A stretch of 64,000 bases of DNA from Nonomuraea aurantiaca. GTDB lineage: Bacteria > Actinomycetota > Actinomycetes > Streptosporangiales > Streptosporangiaceae. This document shows positions 41,709 through 50,319 of this stretch, in pieces (the first letter of the stretch is position 1; every line of letters begins with the position of its first letter). The notes under the pieces were generated by a model. That model searched no databases. It saw only the letters and a list, made by a program, of their open reading frames with translations, and had not been told where the DNA came from. The stretch spans positions 363,338-427,337 of the forward strand of contig NZ_JAIWNB010000006.1 of NCBI RefSeq assembly GCF_020215705.1, given 5' to 3'. A program made the position numbers and the translations under genes.

Positions 41709-42694
41709 CGCATCGCCGCCGCGAGCTCCTCGCGGGCCTCATTGACGATCTCGGTGAGGATCTCGTCCAGTGTGCGTCGCGGAGCCCATCCCGTGAGCTC
41801 TCGGATCTTGGTGGTGTCGGGGACCCTGCGGGTCATGTCCTCGAAGCCGTGTTCGTAGGCCTCGTGGTAGGGGATGAGGTCTACCCCGGAGGTGGACGCG
41901 GTGTGCTCGACGACCAGCTTCGCCAGCTCCAGGATGCTGATCTCGTCGGCCGATCCGATGTTGAAGGTCTGCCCGATCGCCGCGTCGTGGTCGAGCAGCC
42001 GGAGCAGGGCGTCGACGACATCCACGACATGGGCGAAGCACCGGGTCTGGGTGCCGTCGCCGAACACCGTGAGCGGGGCGCCGGCGAGCGCCTGGCGTAC
42101 GAGGCGTGGAATGACCATGCCGTAGGCCGGGCTCTGCCGTGGCCCCACGGTGTTGAACAGCCTGACGACGATCGTCGGCAGGCCGCGCTCTCGGTGATAG
42201 GCGTTCGCGAGGATCTCGTCGACGGCCTTCGCCGTGCTGTAGGCCCATCTCACCACGGACGGACTGCCGAGGATGCGGTCGGCGTTCTCGCGCAGCGGTC
42301 CCGACGAGTTCTTGCCGTAGATCTCGCTCGTACTGGTGATCAGGATCTTTTTCCGGTACCGATGCGCGGCCTCGACGACGATCTCCGAGCCGCGGATGTT
42401 GGTCGTCAGGGATCGGAGCGGCTGCTCGACTATCAGCTTGACCCCCACCGCGGCGGCGAGATGAACGACGACGTCGCACTGATGGACGAGCTCGTCGACC
42501 ATCAGCTCGTCCAGAATGGAGCCCTGGATGAAGCGCAGGTTCGGATGCGGCCGCAGGTTGGCCAGCCGCCCGGTCGACAGGTTGTCGAGAATAACGACGG
42601 AGTCACCGCGGGCGATCAACGCGTCGGTCAGATGCGACCCGACGAATCCGCTGCCGCCCGTTATCAGGTAGGTGCACTTCGATGCTTTGCTCAC
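41705..42694 (-). CDS. NAD-dependent epimerase/dehydratase
   Basis: A 329-residue extended SDR. The NAD motif is ITGGSGFVGSHLTDAL (residues 10-25), followed by LDNLSTG, VVHLAAAVGVK, TSEIYG and the catalytic WAYSTAKAVDEILA (Tyr-x3-Lys). The segment NSSGPLRENADRILGSP and the C-terminal DTTKIRELTGWAPRRT resemble UDP-glucuronate decarboxylase/epimerase relatives. It could act on UDP-GlcA supplied by the dehydrogenase at 45266; the exact sugar is not certain. Overlaps the MraY gene by GTGA; 41 bases separate it from the next epimerase. Confidence 0.85.
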   Translation of the reverse strand: MSKASKCTYLITGGSGFVGSHLTDALIARGDSVVILDNLSTGRLANLRPHPNLRFIQGSILDELMVDELVHQCDVVVHLAAAVGVKLIVEQPLRSLTTNIRGSEIVVEAAHRYRKKILITSTSEIYGKNSSGPLRENADRILGSPSVVRWAYSTAKAVDEILANAYHRERGLPTIVVRLFNTVGPRQSPAYGMVIPRLVRQALAGAPLTVFGDGTQTRCFAHVVDVVDALLRLLDHDAAIGQTFNIGSADEISILELAKLVVEHTASTSGVDLIPYHEAYEHGFEDMTRRVPDTTKIRELTGWAPRRTLDEILTEIVNEAREELAAAMR

Positions 42695-42735
42695 GGGTTT
42701 CCCTATGAATGCGTTGAACTGGAGATAGCAGCAAG

Positions 42736-43689
42736 TCAGGCATGCACACCGGGGTTCACGATCACCGCCTTCTCGAACCAGTCCACCGTCATCCGCAGCC
42801 CGTCCTCCAGCGGCACCGAGCGCACACCGGGAAACAGTTCGCGCAGCAGGTTGGAAGAAGCCTGCGATTCTCGGATGTCACCGGTCCGGGGCGGGAGGAA
42901 GGCGGCCTCGATCGGCTGGTCGAGGACCGAGCCGAGGAGGTCCTTCAGCTCCAGCAGCGAGACGCGCGTGCCGAAGGCGAGATTGACCGGTTTCGTGCTC
43001 GTCACCCGGCGCACGGTCGCGTCACAGAGGACCTCCGTCACCGATCCCACATAGGTGAAGTCCCGCGTCTGGAGCCCGTCGCCGTAGATCGGCACCGGGC
43101 CGCCCGCCAAGGCTTTCGACACGAAGGCGGGGATGACCGCCGCGTAGGCGTGATCTGCGGCCTGTAGCGGGCCGTAGACGTTGAAGAAGCGAAAGGGCAG
43201 CACAGCCAGGCTGAAGCTCGAGGCGTACGCCAGAGCGTAGGCCTCGGTCGCCAGCTTGCTCACGCCGTAGGGGCTGAGGGGCCTGGTCGCAAGGTCTTCG
43301 TGCTTGAACGGCTCCGCGCAGTCCCCGTACACCGAGGACGACGAGGCCAGGATCACGTGCGGTTTCGTGGCCCGGCAGGCCTCCAGGATGTGCAGGGTGC
43401 CCGTGGCGTTGACGCCGTGCGAGGCCAGCGGGTCCGCCAGTGATCGAGGCACTGACGGACGTGCGGCAAGGTGGACCACGGTTGTGGCGTTCGCGACAAG
43501 ACCGCTCAGCAGATCCAGGTCCAAAATGCTGCCCCGCACGAAATCCACCCCGACGTCATCGAGATTGGCGAGATCGCCGCTGCTCAGGTCATCGAGCACC
43601 GTGATCTGCTCGATCTCGGGCCGCGACGCCAGCGCCCGGCACAGGTTCGCGCCGATGAATCCGGCCCCGCCGGTTACCAGGATTTTCAC
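42736..43689 (-). CDS. NAD-dependent epimerase (GalE-like)
   Basis: A 317-residue extended SDR. Motifs: VTGGAGFIGANLCRAL (residues 5-20), VLDDLSSGDLANL, VVHLAARPSVPRS, ASSSSVYGD and the catalytic LSPYGVSKLATE (Tyr-x3-Lys). It resembles UDP-glucose/UDP-GlcNAc 4-epimerases and their polysaccharide-cluster relatives (FFNVYGPLQ, FTYVGSVTEVL). The start overlaps the end of the upstream GT4 (43686-43689). The cluster carries three such epimerases, so the assembled glycan likely contains several epimerised sugars. Confidence 0.87.
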   Translation of the reverse strand: MKILVTGGAGFIGANLCRALASRPEIEQITVLDDLSSGDLANLDDVGVDFVRGSILDLDLLSGLVANATTVVHLAARPSVPRSLADPLASHGVNATGTLHILEACRATKPHVILASSSSVYGDCAEPFKHEDLATRPLSPYGVSKLATEAYALAYASSFSLAVLPFRFFNVYGPLQAADHAYAAVIPAFVSKALAGGPVPIYGDGLQTRDFTYVGSVTEVLCDATVRRVTSTKPVNLAFGTRVSLLELKDLLGSVLDQPIEAAFLPPRTGDIRESQASSNLLRELFPGVRSVPLEDGLRMTVDWFEKAVIVNPGVHA

Positions 43690-44870
43690 TTGTTCATCTC
43701 TCCTGTCATGACCAGCCGATCCCGGCGACGCGCGCCCAGTGATCGATAGAGGGCCTCGGTGTCCGCGACCAGCCGGTCCACATCGAACGAGGCCTTCGTC
43801 CAGAGGCGCGCCGCCTCACCCATCTGGCGGGCGAGCGTGGAGTTCGAGAGCAGCCGTACGGTGTGGTCGGCCAGCTCCGCCGTGTCGATCGCGGCGACCA
43901 AGCCGGTGTGTCCGTCCTGGACGACCTCAGTGACGCTGCCCACGCGGGTGGCCACGACGGGAGTGCCTGCCATTCCCGCCTCGATGAGCGTGAGGGGAGT
44001 GCCTTCGTTGTCGGAGGTCAGCAGAACCACGTCGGCCGCGGAGTAGATCGTTTCCACGTCCTTTCGCCAGCCCAGCAGGTGGAAGGCGGGCCGGACCGGC
44101 TCGATGCTCCGTTCCACCTGCTCGCGGAGCTCGCCGCCGCCGCAGATGACGAAGTGGCAGTCAGGCACCCGCTGAAGGATCGCTTTCGCGGTGGCGATGA
44201 ACCGATCGGGGCGCTTCACCTGGGTGAGCCGACCCACATACGCCACTACGGGTGCGTCCGCGGGGAGGCCCAGAATCCGGCGCGCGAGTTCGCGGTCGGA
44301 CACCGGCCCCAGCCGGACGCCTGGTGGGATCACCACATACTGCTCCGGACGGCCGATCCCCGCTGCGAGGAGGTCGTCTCGGACGTGAGCCCCCACGGTC
44401 ACCAGGCGATCGGACAGGGAAGCGAGAAGCCGCTCAGCGCGCACGTAGATCGCACGCTTGGGTCCCGAGAAGTAGCCGTCGAGAAGATGACCGTGGAAGA
44501 CGTGAACTCGGGCGGCGCCGACTCCGGCCAGCGTGGCCGCTACGCGCCCAAGTGCGCCTGACTTCGCCGTCCGCGTATGGACGATGTCCGGGCGGAAGGC
44601 GCGCATGGCGGATATCAGGCCGAGGAGTGCGCGGGCGTCATCGGTTGGTCTGATCGAGCGGCCGAGACCCGGAATCCGGTGAACGCGCACGCTCGAACGC
44701 TTCAGTTCGAGGTGGTCACCCTCCTCATGGTCGACATGGCCCGTGTAGAGACGATGGACGAACTCCTCCGGGTTCAGCCGCTCGGAGAGTCCCAGCACTT
44801 GGGTGGCAGGGCCGCCTACGTTCATCCGGGCGATGATTTCCATGACGCGAATCCGGCTCTCCGGATGCAT
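43686..44870 (-). CDS. Glycosyltransferase family 4
   Basis: A 394-residue GT-B enzyme starting MHPESRIRVMEIIARM at 44870, with GAGGA 7 bases upstream; an ATG 10 codons earlier exists. The Gly-rich loop NVGGPATQVLGL and, in the C-terminal domain, GRLTQVKRPDRFIATAKAI, ICGGGELR, LLTSDNEGTPLTLIEAGMAGTPVVATR are GT4 hallmarks. It is the first gene of a five-gene minus-strand operon with two epimerases, the initiating transferase and the BY-kinase, and probably adds an early sugar to the lipid-linked acceptor. Confidence 0.9.
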   Translation of the reverse strand: MHPESRIRVMEIIARMNVGGPATQVLGLSERLNPEEFVHRLYTGHVDHEEGDHLELKRSSVRVHRIPGLGRSIRPTDDARALLGLISAMRAFRPDIVHTRTAKSGALGRVAATLAGVGAARVHVFHGHLLDGYFSGPKRAIYVRAERLLASLSDRLVTVGAHVRDDLLAAGIGRPEQYVVIPPGVRLGPVSDRELARRILGLPADAPVVAYVGRLTQVKRPDRFIATAKAILQRVPDCHFVICGGGELREQVERSIEPVRPAFHLLGWRKDVETIYSAADVVLLTSDNEGTPLTLIEAGMAGTPVVATRVGSVTEVVQDGHTGLVAAIDTAELADHTVRLLSNSTLARQMGEAARLWTKASFDVDRLVADTEALYRSLGARRRDRLVMTGEMNK

Positions 44871-45212
44871 ACGGGTTCCTCGATGATGGACATAGCGCAC
44901 GTCAGCGAAGCTAGCCAGGAAATAGGCCCGTTCCCCCGACGCCGTGGCGGTACTGGCGAAATGTTTTACCGCTCCCTACCTGCCCATGATCAAGCTCTGC
45001 CGGCCGGCGCGGCGGTCGCCTACGCCTCGAAACCGTTCTCGAGCTCCGGCGCCGCTTCCAGCGGAACATCGCAGGCGAGCTCCGCAATGCCTGCTGCCGC
45101 GTGGCGTGGTTCCGAACGCGTATCGTCTATCTGAATGAAATTATTCTCTTTCTTTTCCTTGTCGGCGGCGGTACCGAAGGCGTCCCCAAGTAAGAAAGTA
45201 AAATGACCCGGC

Positions 45213-45242
45213 GGCGTGGCCGGCGAACAATAGCGCCACGCC
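45213..45242 (+). promoter_or_regulatory. Hairpin in the ugd leader
   Basis: GGCGTGGC at 45213-45220 and its complement GCCACGCC at 45235-45242 flank a 14-base loop that itself contains CCGGCG, able to pair alternatively with the sequence after the second arm. The element ends about 13 bases before the AAGGAG ribosome site of the UDP-glucose dehydrogenase gene. A leader or operator role is possible. The rest of the 395-base gap (44871-45265) between divergent operons has an AT-rich strip near 45130-45205 (promoter-like) and no gene. Confidence 0.45.
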
Positions 45243-45265
45243 GGCGCCAAACGAAGGAGATGGTT

Positions 45266-46636
45266 GTGCAGCCAGATACGGTGATACGTCCAGATTCAAC
45301 GCGCATGAAGATGCCGCGACCCCTCGAGGCGCCCGATCGCCTCCGAGTAAGCGTGGTCGGCACCGGATATCTCGGAACCACCCACGCGGTCAGCATGGCG
45401 CAGCTCGGACACGACGTCGTCGCCATGGACATCGAGCAGGAAAAGATCGCCATGCTGTCCGAGTGCGAACTCCCCTTTTTCGAACCCGGGCTCGCCGAAC
45501 TGCTCCGCAAATGCGTGGAGGTGGGCCGCCTCCGGTTCACATCGTCGTACGACGACGTCTCTGAGGCGGACATCCATTTTGTCTGCGTAGGAACACCGCA
45601 GCTTCATGGCTCCTTCAACGCGGATCTGCGGCTGGTCGAGACGGCGTTCACCGAGTTGGCGCGGCGGGTGACCAGGCCGACGATCATCGTGGGAAAATCC
45701 ACGGTACCGGCGGGAACCGCGCTGCGTATGGCCGATGCGGTCCGCGACCTGGCCGGCGGCGGCCAGGTCGAGGTGGCCTGGAATCCCGAATTCCTGCGCG
45801 AGGGGCACGCCGTCGAAGACGCGCTGCAACCCGATCGGCTGATTTTCGGGGTGAAGTCACCGCGAGCCGAACGACTGCTCCGGGCCGTCTATCGACCGAT
45901 CATTGAGGGCGGCTGTCCCGTCATGGTGACCGACTACGCCACAGCCGAGCTGGTGAAGGTCTCGGCCAACACCTTTCTAGCGATGAAGATATCTTTTATC
46001 AACGCCATGGCGCAGATATGCGAGGCCACCGGCGCGGCCGTGCTGCCGCTCGCCGAGGCGCTCGGCTACGACGACCGGATCGGCCGGCGTTTCCTGAGCC
46101 CTGGACTCGGCTTCGGAGGTGGCTGCCTCCCGAAAGACGTTCGTGCCCTGTACGCGTGCGCGACAGACCTCGGCCTGGACGATGTCGCCACATTCATCAG
46201 ACAGATCGATGTCATCAATCTGAGTCGCAGAGACCGTGCGCTGACGCTCGGCCGGGAACTCCTGGGAGGCTCGTACGCGAGAAAGCGAGTCTGCGTCCTC
46301 GGCGCCGCGTTCAAACCGAACACCGACGACGTCCGGGACTCTCCCGCGCTGGCGGTGGCGGTCGCCGCCCACCGGGAGGGCGCGCAGGTCGTCATGCACG
46401 ACCCCGTCGCGATGAACAGCGCGCGGCGAATACACCCTGAGATCGAGTACGCCGACACCGTCGTCACCGCCGCACGGGAGGTTGATCTCGTCATGCTGTT
46501 GACCGACTGGACGGATTTCGAAGAAATGGATCCCGCACTGCTCAGCGGCGTCGTGCGAAGCCGGAATGTGCTGGACGGGCGCAACGTGCTGACGCCGGAA
46601 CGCTGGCGCTCGGCCGGCTGGACCTATCGCGCTTGA
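45266..46636 (+). CDS. ugd: UDP-glucose 6-dehydrogenase
   Basis: A 456-residue enzyme oxidising UDP-glucose to UDP-glucuronate. I start it at the GTG at 45266, 6 bases after AAGGAG; an ATG at 45260 touches the ribosome site, and a longer frame exists. The NAD motif is VVGTGYLGTTHAVSMAQLGH (about residues 28-47), then FVCVGTPQ. The catalytic Cys is in GFGGGCLPKDVRAL. The C-terminal part includes VLGAAFKPNTDDVRDSPALAVA. It supplies the uronic acid or its pentose derivatives to the glycan. The stop is 4 bases from that of the convergent GT4. Confidence 0.93.
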   Translation: MQPDTVIRPDSTRMKMPRPLEAPDRLRVSVVGTGYLGTTHAVSMAQLGHDVVAMDIEQEKIAMLSECELPFFEPGLAELLRKCVEVGRLRFTSSYDDVSEADIHFVCVGTPQLHGSFNADLRLVETAFTELARRVTRPTIIVGKSTVPAGTALRMADAVRDLAGGGQVEVAWNPEFLREGHAVEDALQPDRLIFGVKSPRAERLLRAVYRPIIEGGCPVMVTDYATAELVKVSANTFLAMKISFINAMAQICEATGAAVLPLAEALGYDDRIGRRFLSPGLGFGGGCLPKDVRALYACATDLGLDDVATFIRQIDVINLSRRDRALTLGRELLGGSYARKRVCVLGAAFKPNTDDVRDSPALAVAVAAHREGAQVVMHDPVAMNSARRIHPEIEYADTVVTAAREVDLVMLLTDWTDFEEMDPALLSGVVRSRNVLDGRNVLTPERWRSAGWTYRA

Positions 46637-46640
46637 CGGG

Positions 46641-47753
46641 TCACCGGGAGCGCACCTCGTCGTAGAGCTTCTCGAACCACGCACCCGTCTGGTCGATGTC
46701 GACCAGGTCGGCGCCATCACGCGCCCCCTCCCGGAGACGCGCGTGGTTCGCCGGCAGCATCGCGCGCAAGATCGCCTCCGCGAGCGCCTCGGGGTCTCCG
46801 GGGCGGGTCAGGTAGCCGTTCCGCTCGTGCTCGACGAGATCGGGAACGCCCCCCACCCGGGTCGACACGACCGGCACGCCTGCGGCGAGCGCCTCCATGA
46901 CCACGACGGGCAGTCCCTCGTGGGCGGAACTGAGCACCAGCAGGTCCGCGGCCGCGATCAGGCGGGCAGCGGTGGGCACGCCGCCGAGAAACCGCACGGA
47001 GTCCAGCCCCAGCCTGGCGACATGGCGGACCACCTGGTCGTGTAGCGGCCCCGTGCCGGTCAGGACGAACATCGCCCGCGGGTCGCGCGCCACGACCGTG
47101 GCCGCCGCCTGGAGGAGCGTCTCATGGTCCTTCTGCGGGCGCAGGTTGGCCACGTGCACGATCAGGAAAGCCGATTCCGGTACGTCCCATGCGCTTCTCG
47201 TCCGCGCGGCGTCCTCGGCCGCGTGGCGCTGCTCGGCGACGTCGACTCCATGAATCCTGATGCGGAGATCGCGTGCTCCGCGGCTCACGACGGCCCGCGC
47301 GACATGGGGGGAGACCGCGACGGTACAGGCGTCGAGCCATCCTGTGGCCCGGTCGAGGAGCATCGTGGGCACGCGATAGCGCACGTTGTGCACGGTCGAG
47401 ACGAGCGCGGGGCGCGGTCGGGACAGGCGAGAGGTCAGCCGGATCACCGCCGCGGGCAGCGGGGAGTGCAGGTTGAGCACGTCTGGGCGCAATCTTCTGA
47501 CGACGGCCGCCAAGCCGAGCAGGCGCAACGCCGGAGGGTAGGAGGTCAGATCGACGACACGGATGCCCGCAGACCGCAACCGCTGGATGAGCTCGCCGGT
47601 GGACGCCTCCAGGCACACCACGGTGTATCGCTTGTCGGTAGACCGCATGGCGAGCAGCCGTGTCACGAGGAGAACCTCCGCACCACCGACGTCCAGCGTC
47701 TTGATGATTTCGCAGACATGCAATCCGGCCTTCACCGTGACCATGATCGCCAT
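46641..47753 (-). CDS. Glycosyltransferase family 4
   Basis: A 370-residue GT-B enzyme. EIIKTLDVGGAEVLLVTRLLA is the N-terminal Gly-rich loop, and the C-terminal domain has HVANLRPQKDHETLLQAAA, LTGTGPLHDQV, VLSSAHEGLPVVVMEALAAGVPVVSTR and VGGVPDLVEHERNG, with the EX7E pair. The start could be 47753 or the nearby ATG or GTG codons. It stands alone on the minus strand, so it has its own promoter in the 47754-48080 gap. It probably transfers one sugar of the repeating unit. Confidence 0.9.
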   Translation of the reverse strand: MAIMVTVKAGLHVCEIIKTLDVGGAEVLLVTRLLAMRSTDKRYTVVCLEASTGELIQRLRSAGIRVVDLTSYPPALRLLGLAAVVRRLRPDVLNLHSPLPAAVIRLTSRLSRPRPALVSTVHNVRYRVPTMLLDRATGWLDACTVAVSPHVARAVVSRGARDLRIRIHGVDVAEQRHAAEDAARTRSAWDVPESAFLIVHVANLRPQKDHETLLQAAATVVARDPRAMFVLTGTGPLHDQVVRHVARLGLDSVRFLGGVPTAARLIAAADLLVLSSAHEGLPVVVMEALAAGVPVVSTRVGGVPDLVEHERNGYLTRPGDPEALAEAILRAMLPANHARLREGARDGADLVDIDQTGAWFEKLYDEVRSR

Positions 47754-47921
47754 CGGGCTTCCAGCAGGCGCGCGGCGGCGCTCCGACGACCACAGAAATT
47801 ACGAGATCTTGACAGGCCGGCAGGTCGGGACACTGCCGAAGCCGGTGGCCCGGCAAACCTTCATGCGACACGCGTCCGCCACGCACCGTCGCACGTCATC
47901 ACTATCTGTACGCTTGCTCTT

Positions 47922-47937
47922 GTGGTTGGTAAACCAC
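47922..47937. promoter_or_regulatory. Short inverted repeat in a divergent glycosyltransferase promoter region
   Basis: GTGGTT-GGTA-AACCAC is a perfect 6-bp palindromic hairpin in the 327-base gap between the divergent GT4 genes at 46641-47753 and 48081-49187. It follows an AT-rich stretch and is a candidate operator. No gene is seen in 47754-48080. Confidence 0.35.
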
Positions 47938-48080
47938 CGGCGGTCTTAGGGAGAGCTCATGGCTCTCCTCACCACACCCGACGAGAGAATCGTCGTCGAT
48001 CGGCTCCCCACGAGCCCGAAGCTGATATCGGTTATCGCCGTGGCGTACCGCCAAAAGAATAAGGGCAGCGTGTCACGAGC

Positions 48081-49187
48081 ATGAGAATTATCCGCGTCAG
48101 TTATCGCATACCACCCGAGCCGGGCGGAAAAGAACGGCATGTCGAATGCCTCACCCGAGAACAACTCAAGCGCGGCCATGAGGTCGTGCTCGCATTCCGC
48201 CGAGGTGGGGTCGTGCCGGACGGCACGACGGTGCTGGCCACAACACCCACGCCGGTGTCACGCGCGCTGGCGGTGAAGTCCGACGTCCTGGCTTTCGCGG
48301 CCGAAGTCGGGAGGGCGCTGCGGAGGTGCCGTTCCGCTGATCTTGTGCACCTGCACGGAGACTACGTGGAGTCGGCCGTCCTAGGCCCGATCTGCAGGCG
48401 TCTCGACCTCCCGCTTGTGCTCACCGTGCATGCCGCCCTGTCAAGGCGGCATCAGCGCTTTGCCCGGATGGCCTTGCGAAACGTCGACGCCTGCATCGCC
48501 ATAGGCGCCAACACCGGCGACGATCTGGCGCGCCTGGGTGTCGATCCACGCCGGATCTGGGTGACCTCCAGCGGACTTGACCTCGAGGGCATCGCCAAGA
48601 TCCGCGAACTCGGCGACCGCGAGCCGGGCTTGATCGTCAGTGTCGGCTCCCTCGACCCGATGAAGAATCATGATCTTCTCATCGCCGCCTTTCACGCGGT
48701 GCGCCGCACCCGGCCGGGCCTTCGGCTGGTCATCGCCGGCGACGGCCCCCAGAGGGAGCGACTGCGGCGCCTGGCCGGCCAAGGGGCCGGCATCGAGCTT
48801 CCCGGGCAGCTGCCCCGAAACGAGATCTACCGGCTTGTCCGGTCCGCACAGGTCTTCGTCCTCGCCTCACGCCGCCTCGACGGCAAGGGCGAGGGAGTCC
48901 CAACGGCCGCCCTGGAGGCGCTGGCTCTTGGCACTCCGGTCATCGTCTCCACAGATGCCGCGCTTGAGCCGGTTGTCCAGGACCGCGAGACGTACCGCAC
49001 CTTCACCTCCGGATCGATTGACGGGCTGATCGACGTTCTGGGATCCGTGCTCGACGATGACGAAGCCCGCCATCGAATGGGCGCCCTGGGACCAGGTGCG
49101 ACCGCGGCACTCGATTGGCCATCCGTCGCGGGCCGGGTGGAGGAGTGGTACGGCACGGCGCTGAGCGGCATTCCGCGACACGTCTGA
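48081..49187 (+). CDS. Glycosyltransferase family 4
   Basis: A 368-residue GT-B enzyme. The N-terminus is MRIIRVSYRIPPEPGGKERHV, with the Pro/Gly-rich acceptor loop, then VHLHGDYVE and LTVHAALSRRH. The C-terminal domain has SVGSLDPMKNHDLLIAAFHAV, VIAGDGPQRERL, FVLASRRLDGKGEGVPTAALEALALGTPVIVS. The ATG at 48081 gives the expected N-terminus. It starts a plus-strand run with an epimerase and a large membrane protein, 53 bases before the next start. Confidence 0.9.
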   Translation: MRIIRVSYRIPPEPGGKERHVECLTREQLKRGHEVVLAFRRGGVVPDGTTVLATTPTPVSRALAVKSDVLAFAAEVGRALRRCRSADLVHLHGDYVESAVLGPICRRLDLPLVLTVHAALSRRHQRFARMALRNVDACIAIGANTGDDLARLGVDPRRIWVTSSGLDLEGIAKIRELGDREPGLIVSVGSLDPMKNHDLLIAAFHAVRRTRPGLRLVIAGDGPQRERLRRLAGQGAGIELPGQLPRNEIYRLVRSAQVFVLASRRLDGKGEGVPTAALEALALGTPVIVSTDAALEPVVQDRETYRTFTSGSIDGLIDVLGSVLDDDEARHRMGALGPGATAALDWPSVAGRVEEWYGTALSGIPRHV

Positions 49188-49240
49188 TCTCACTTACGCA
49201 CGGGATGCGGCAGCGCACCCGCATCCTGAACGGGGGAAAA

Positions 49241-50221
49241 GTGAACGGCCCACAGCAACTTGAGCACGTGGTGGTCACCGGGGTCGCCGGGTTCATCGGC
49301 TCGCACCTGACGGCGGCCCTGCTGAAACAGGGGGCGAGTGTCCTCGGAATAGACCGGCGCCCGCCTTCGCACGATCCCACGGCAGCCCAGAACCTCGCCG
49401 ACCTGACCGCGCAGCCAGGATTCACGCTGGTCGAGCGAGACCTGATGGATCTGGATCTGGAGCGATTCGCGAAGGGGGCGTCCGCCGTCTTCCACCTCGC
49501 CGGCGTGCCCGGTGTGCGCCCTTCTTGGGGCGACAGGTTCGCGGACTATCTCACGTCGAACGTCATGACGACCCAGCGCCTGCTCGAAGCCTGCGCTGCC
49601 ATGGGCGTGCCCCGGCTCGTCCTCGCCTCATCATCGAGCGTGTACGGCACCGGCGCCGACCGTCCCTCACGCGAAGAGGATCTTCCAACGCCGCTCTCTC
49701 CCTACGGGGTCACGAAATTGGCGGCCGAACGCCTCGCTCTCGCCTACGCGTTGAGACCCAGCACGCCGACGAGTGTCGTGGCGCTGCGGTACTTCACCGT
49801 CTACGGCCCCCAGCAGCGATCCGACATGGCGATCTACAGAGTGCTCGAGGCTGCGCTGACCCGCCGCCCGATGCGGTTGTACGGAGACGGGACCCAGCGC
49901 CGTGACTTTACGTATGTGGACGATGCGGTAGCAGCCACGATCGCGGCCGCCTCTGCTCCCGCAAGAGCCGAGGTGGTAAACGTCGGAGGCGGCAGAACCT
50001 ACAGCATGCAACACGTTCTGGATTGTGCCGCGGAGATCACTGGTTTCGACATCCCCATCATCCGTGCCAGTCGGCAATCAGGCGACGTGGAAACCACGGC
50101 GGCAGACCTGACAAAAGCAGAGAGACTGCTGCGCTATCGGCCGTCAACATCACTGATCGAAGGTATGACCAGCCAGTGGAAATGGGCACTGAACCAGCCA
50201 GGCGCTCTGTGGGCGCAATGA
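49241..50221 (+). CDS. NAD-dependent epimerase (GalE/UDP-GlcA epimerase-like)
   Basis: A 326-residue extended SDR. The GTG at 49241 directly follows GGGGGAAAA; the frame is open upstream but there overlaps the GT4 gene. VTGVAGFIGSHLTAALLKQG is the NAD site, followed by FHLAGVPGVRPSWG, ASSSSVYGTGAD and LSPYGVTKLAAERLAL (catalytic Tyr-x3-Lys). RYFTVYGPQQRSDMAIYR is typical of UDP-glucuronate 4-epimerase-like members, so UDP-GalA formation from the Ugd product is plausible. The large membrane protein follows. Confidence 0.87.
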   Translation: MNGPQQLEHVVVTGVAGFIGSHLTAALLKQGASVLGIDRRPPSHDPTAAQNLADLTAQPGFTLVERDLMDLDLERFAKGASAVFHLAGVPGVRPSWGDRFADYLTSNVMTTQRLLEACAAMGVPRLVLASSSSVYGTGADRPSREEDLPTPLSPYGVTKLAAERLALAYALRPSTPTSVVALRYFTVYGPQQRSDMAIYRVLEAALTRRPMRLYGDGTQRRDFTYVDDAVAATIAAASAPARAEVVNVGGGRTYSMQHVLDCAAEITGFDIPIIRASRQSGDVETTAADLTKAERLLRYRPSTSLIEGMTSQWKWALNQPGALWAQ

Positions 50222-50319
50222 AGTGACCGCCCTTGGCTCATGCCAGGAAACGGCAAGAAACGTGCCAGTGGAGAAGTTCTGAGCGGATCAAGCCGCTTTT
50301 CATCTCTACGCTTGCCGCC

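Noticed and set aside
45020..45250. A minus-strand open frame of about 76 codons before ugd
   Set aside because: It crosses the divergent promoter and leader hairpin, has mixed composition and no recognisable motif.
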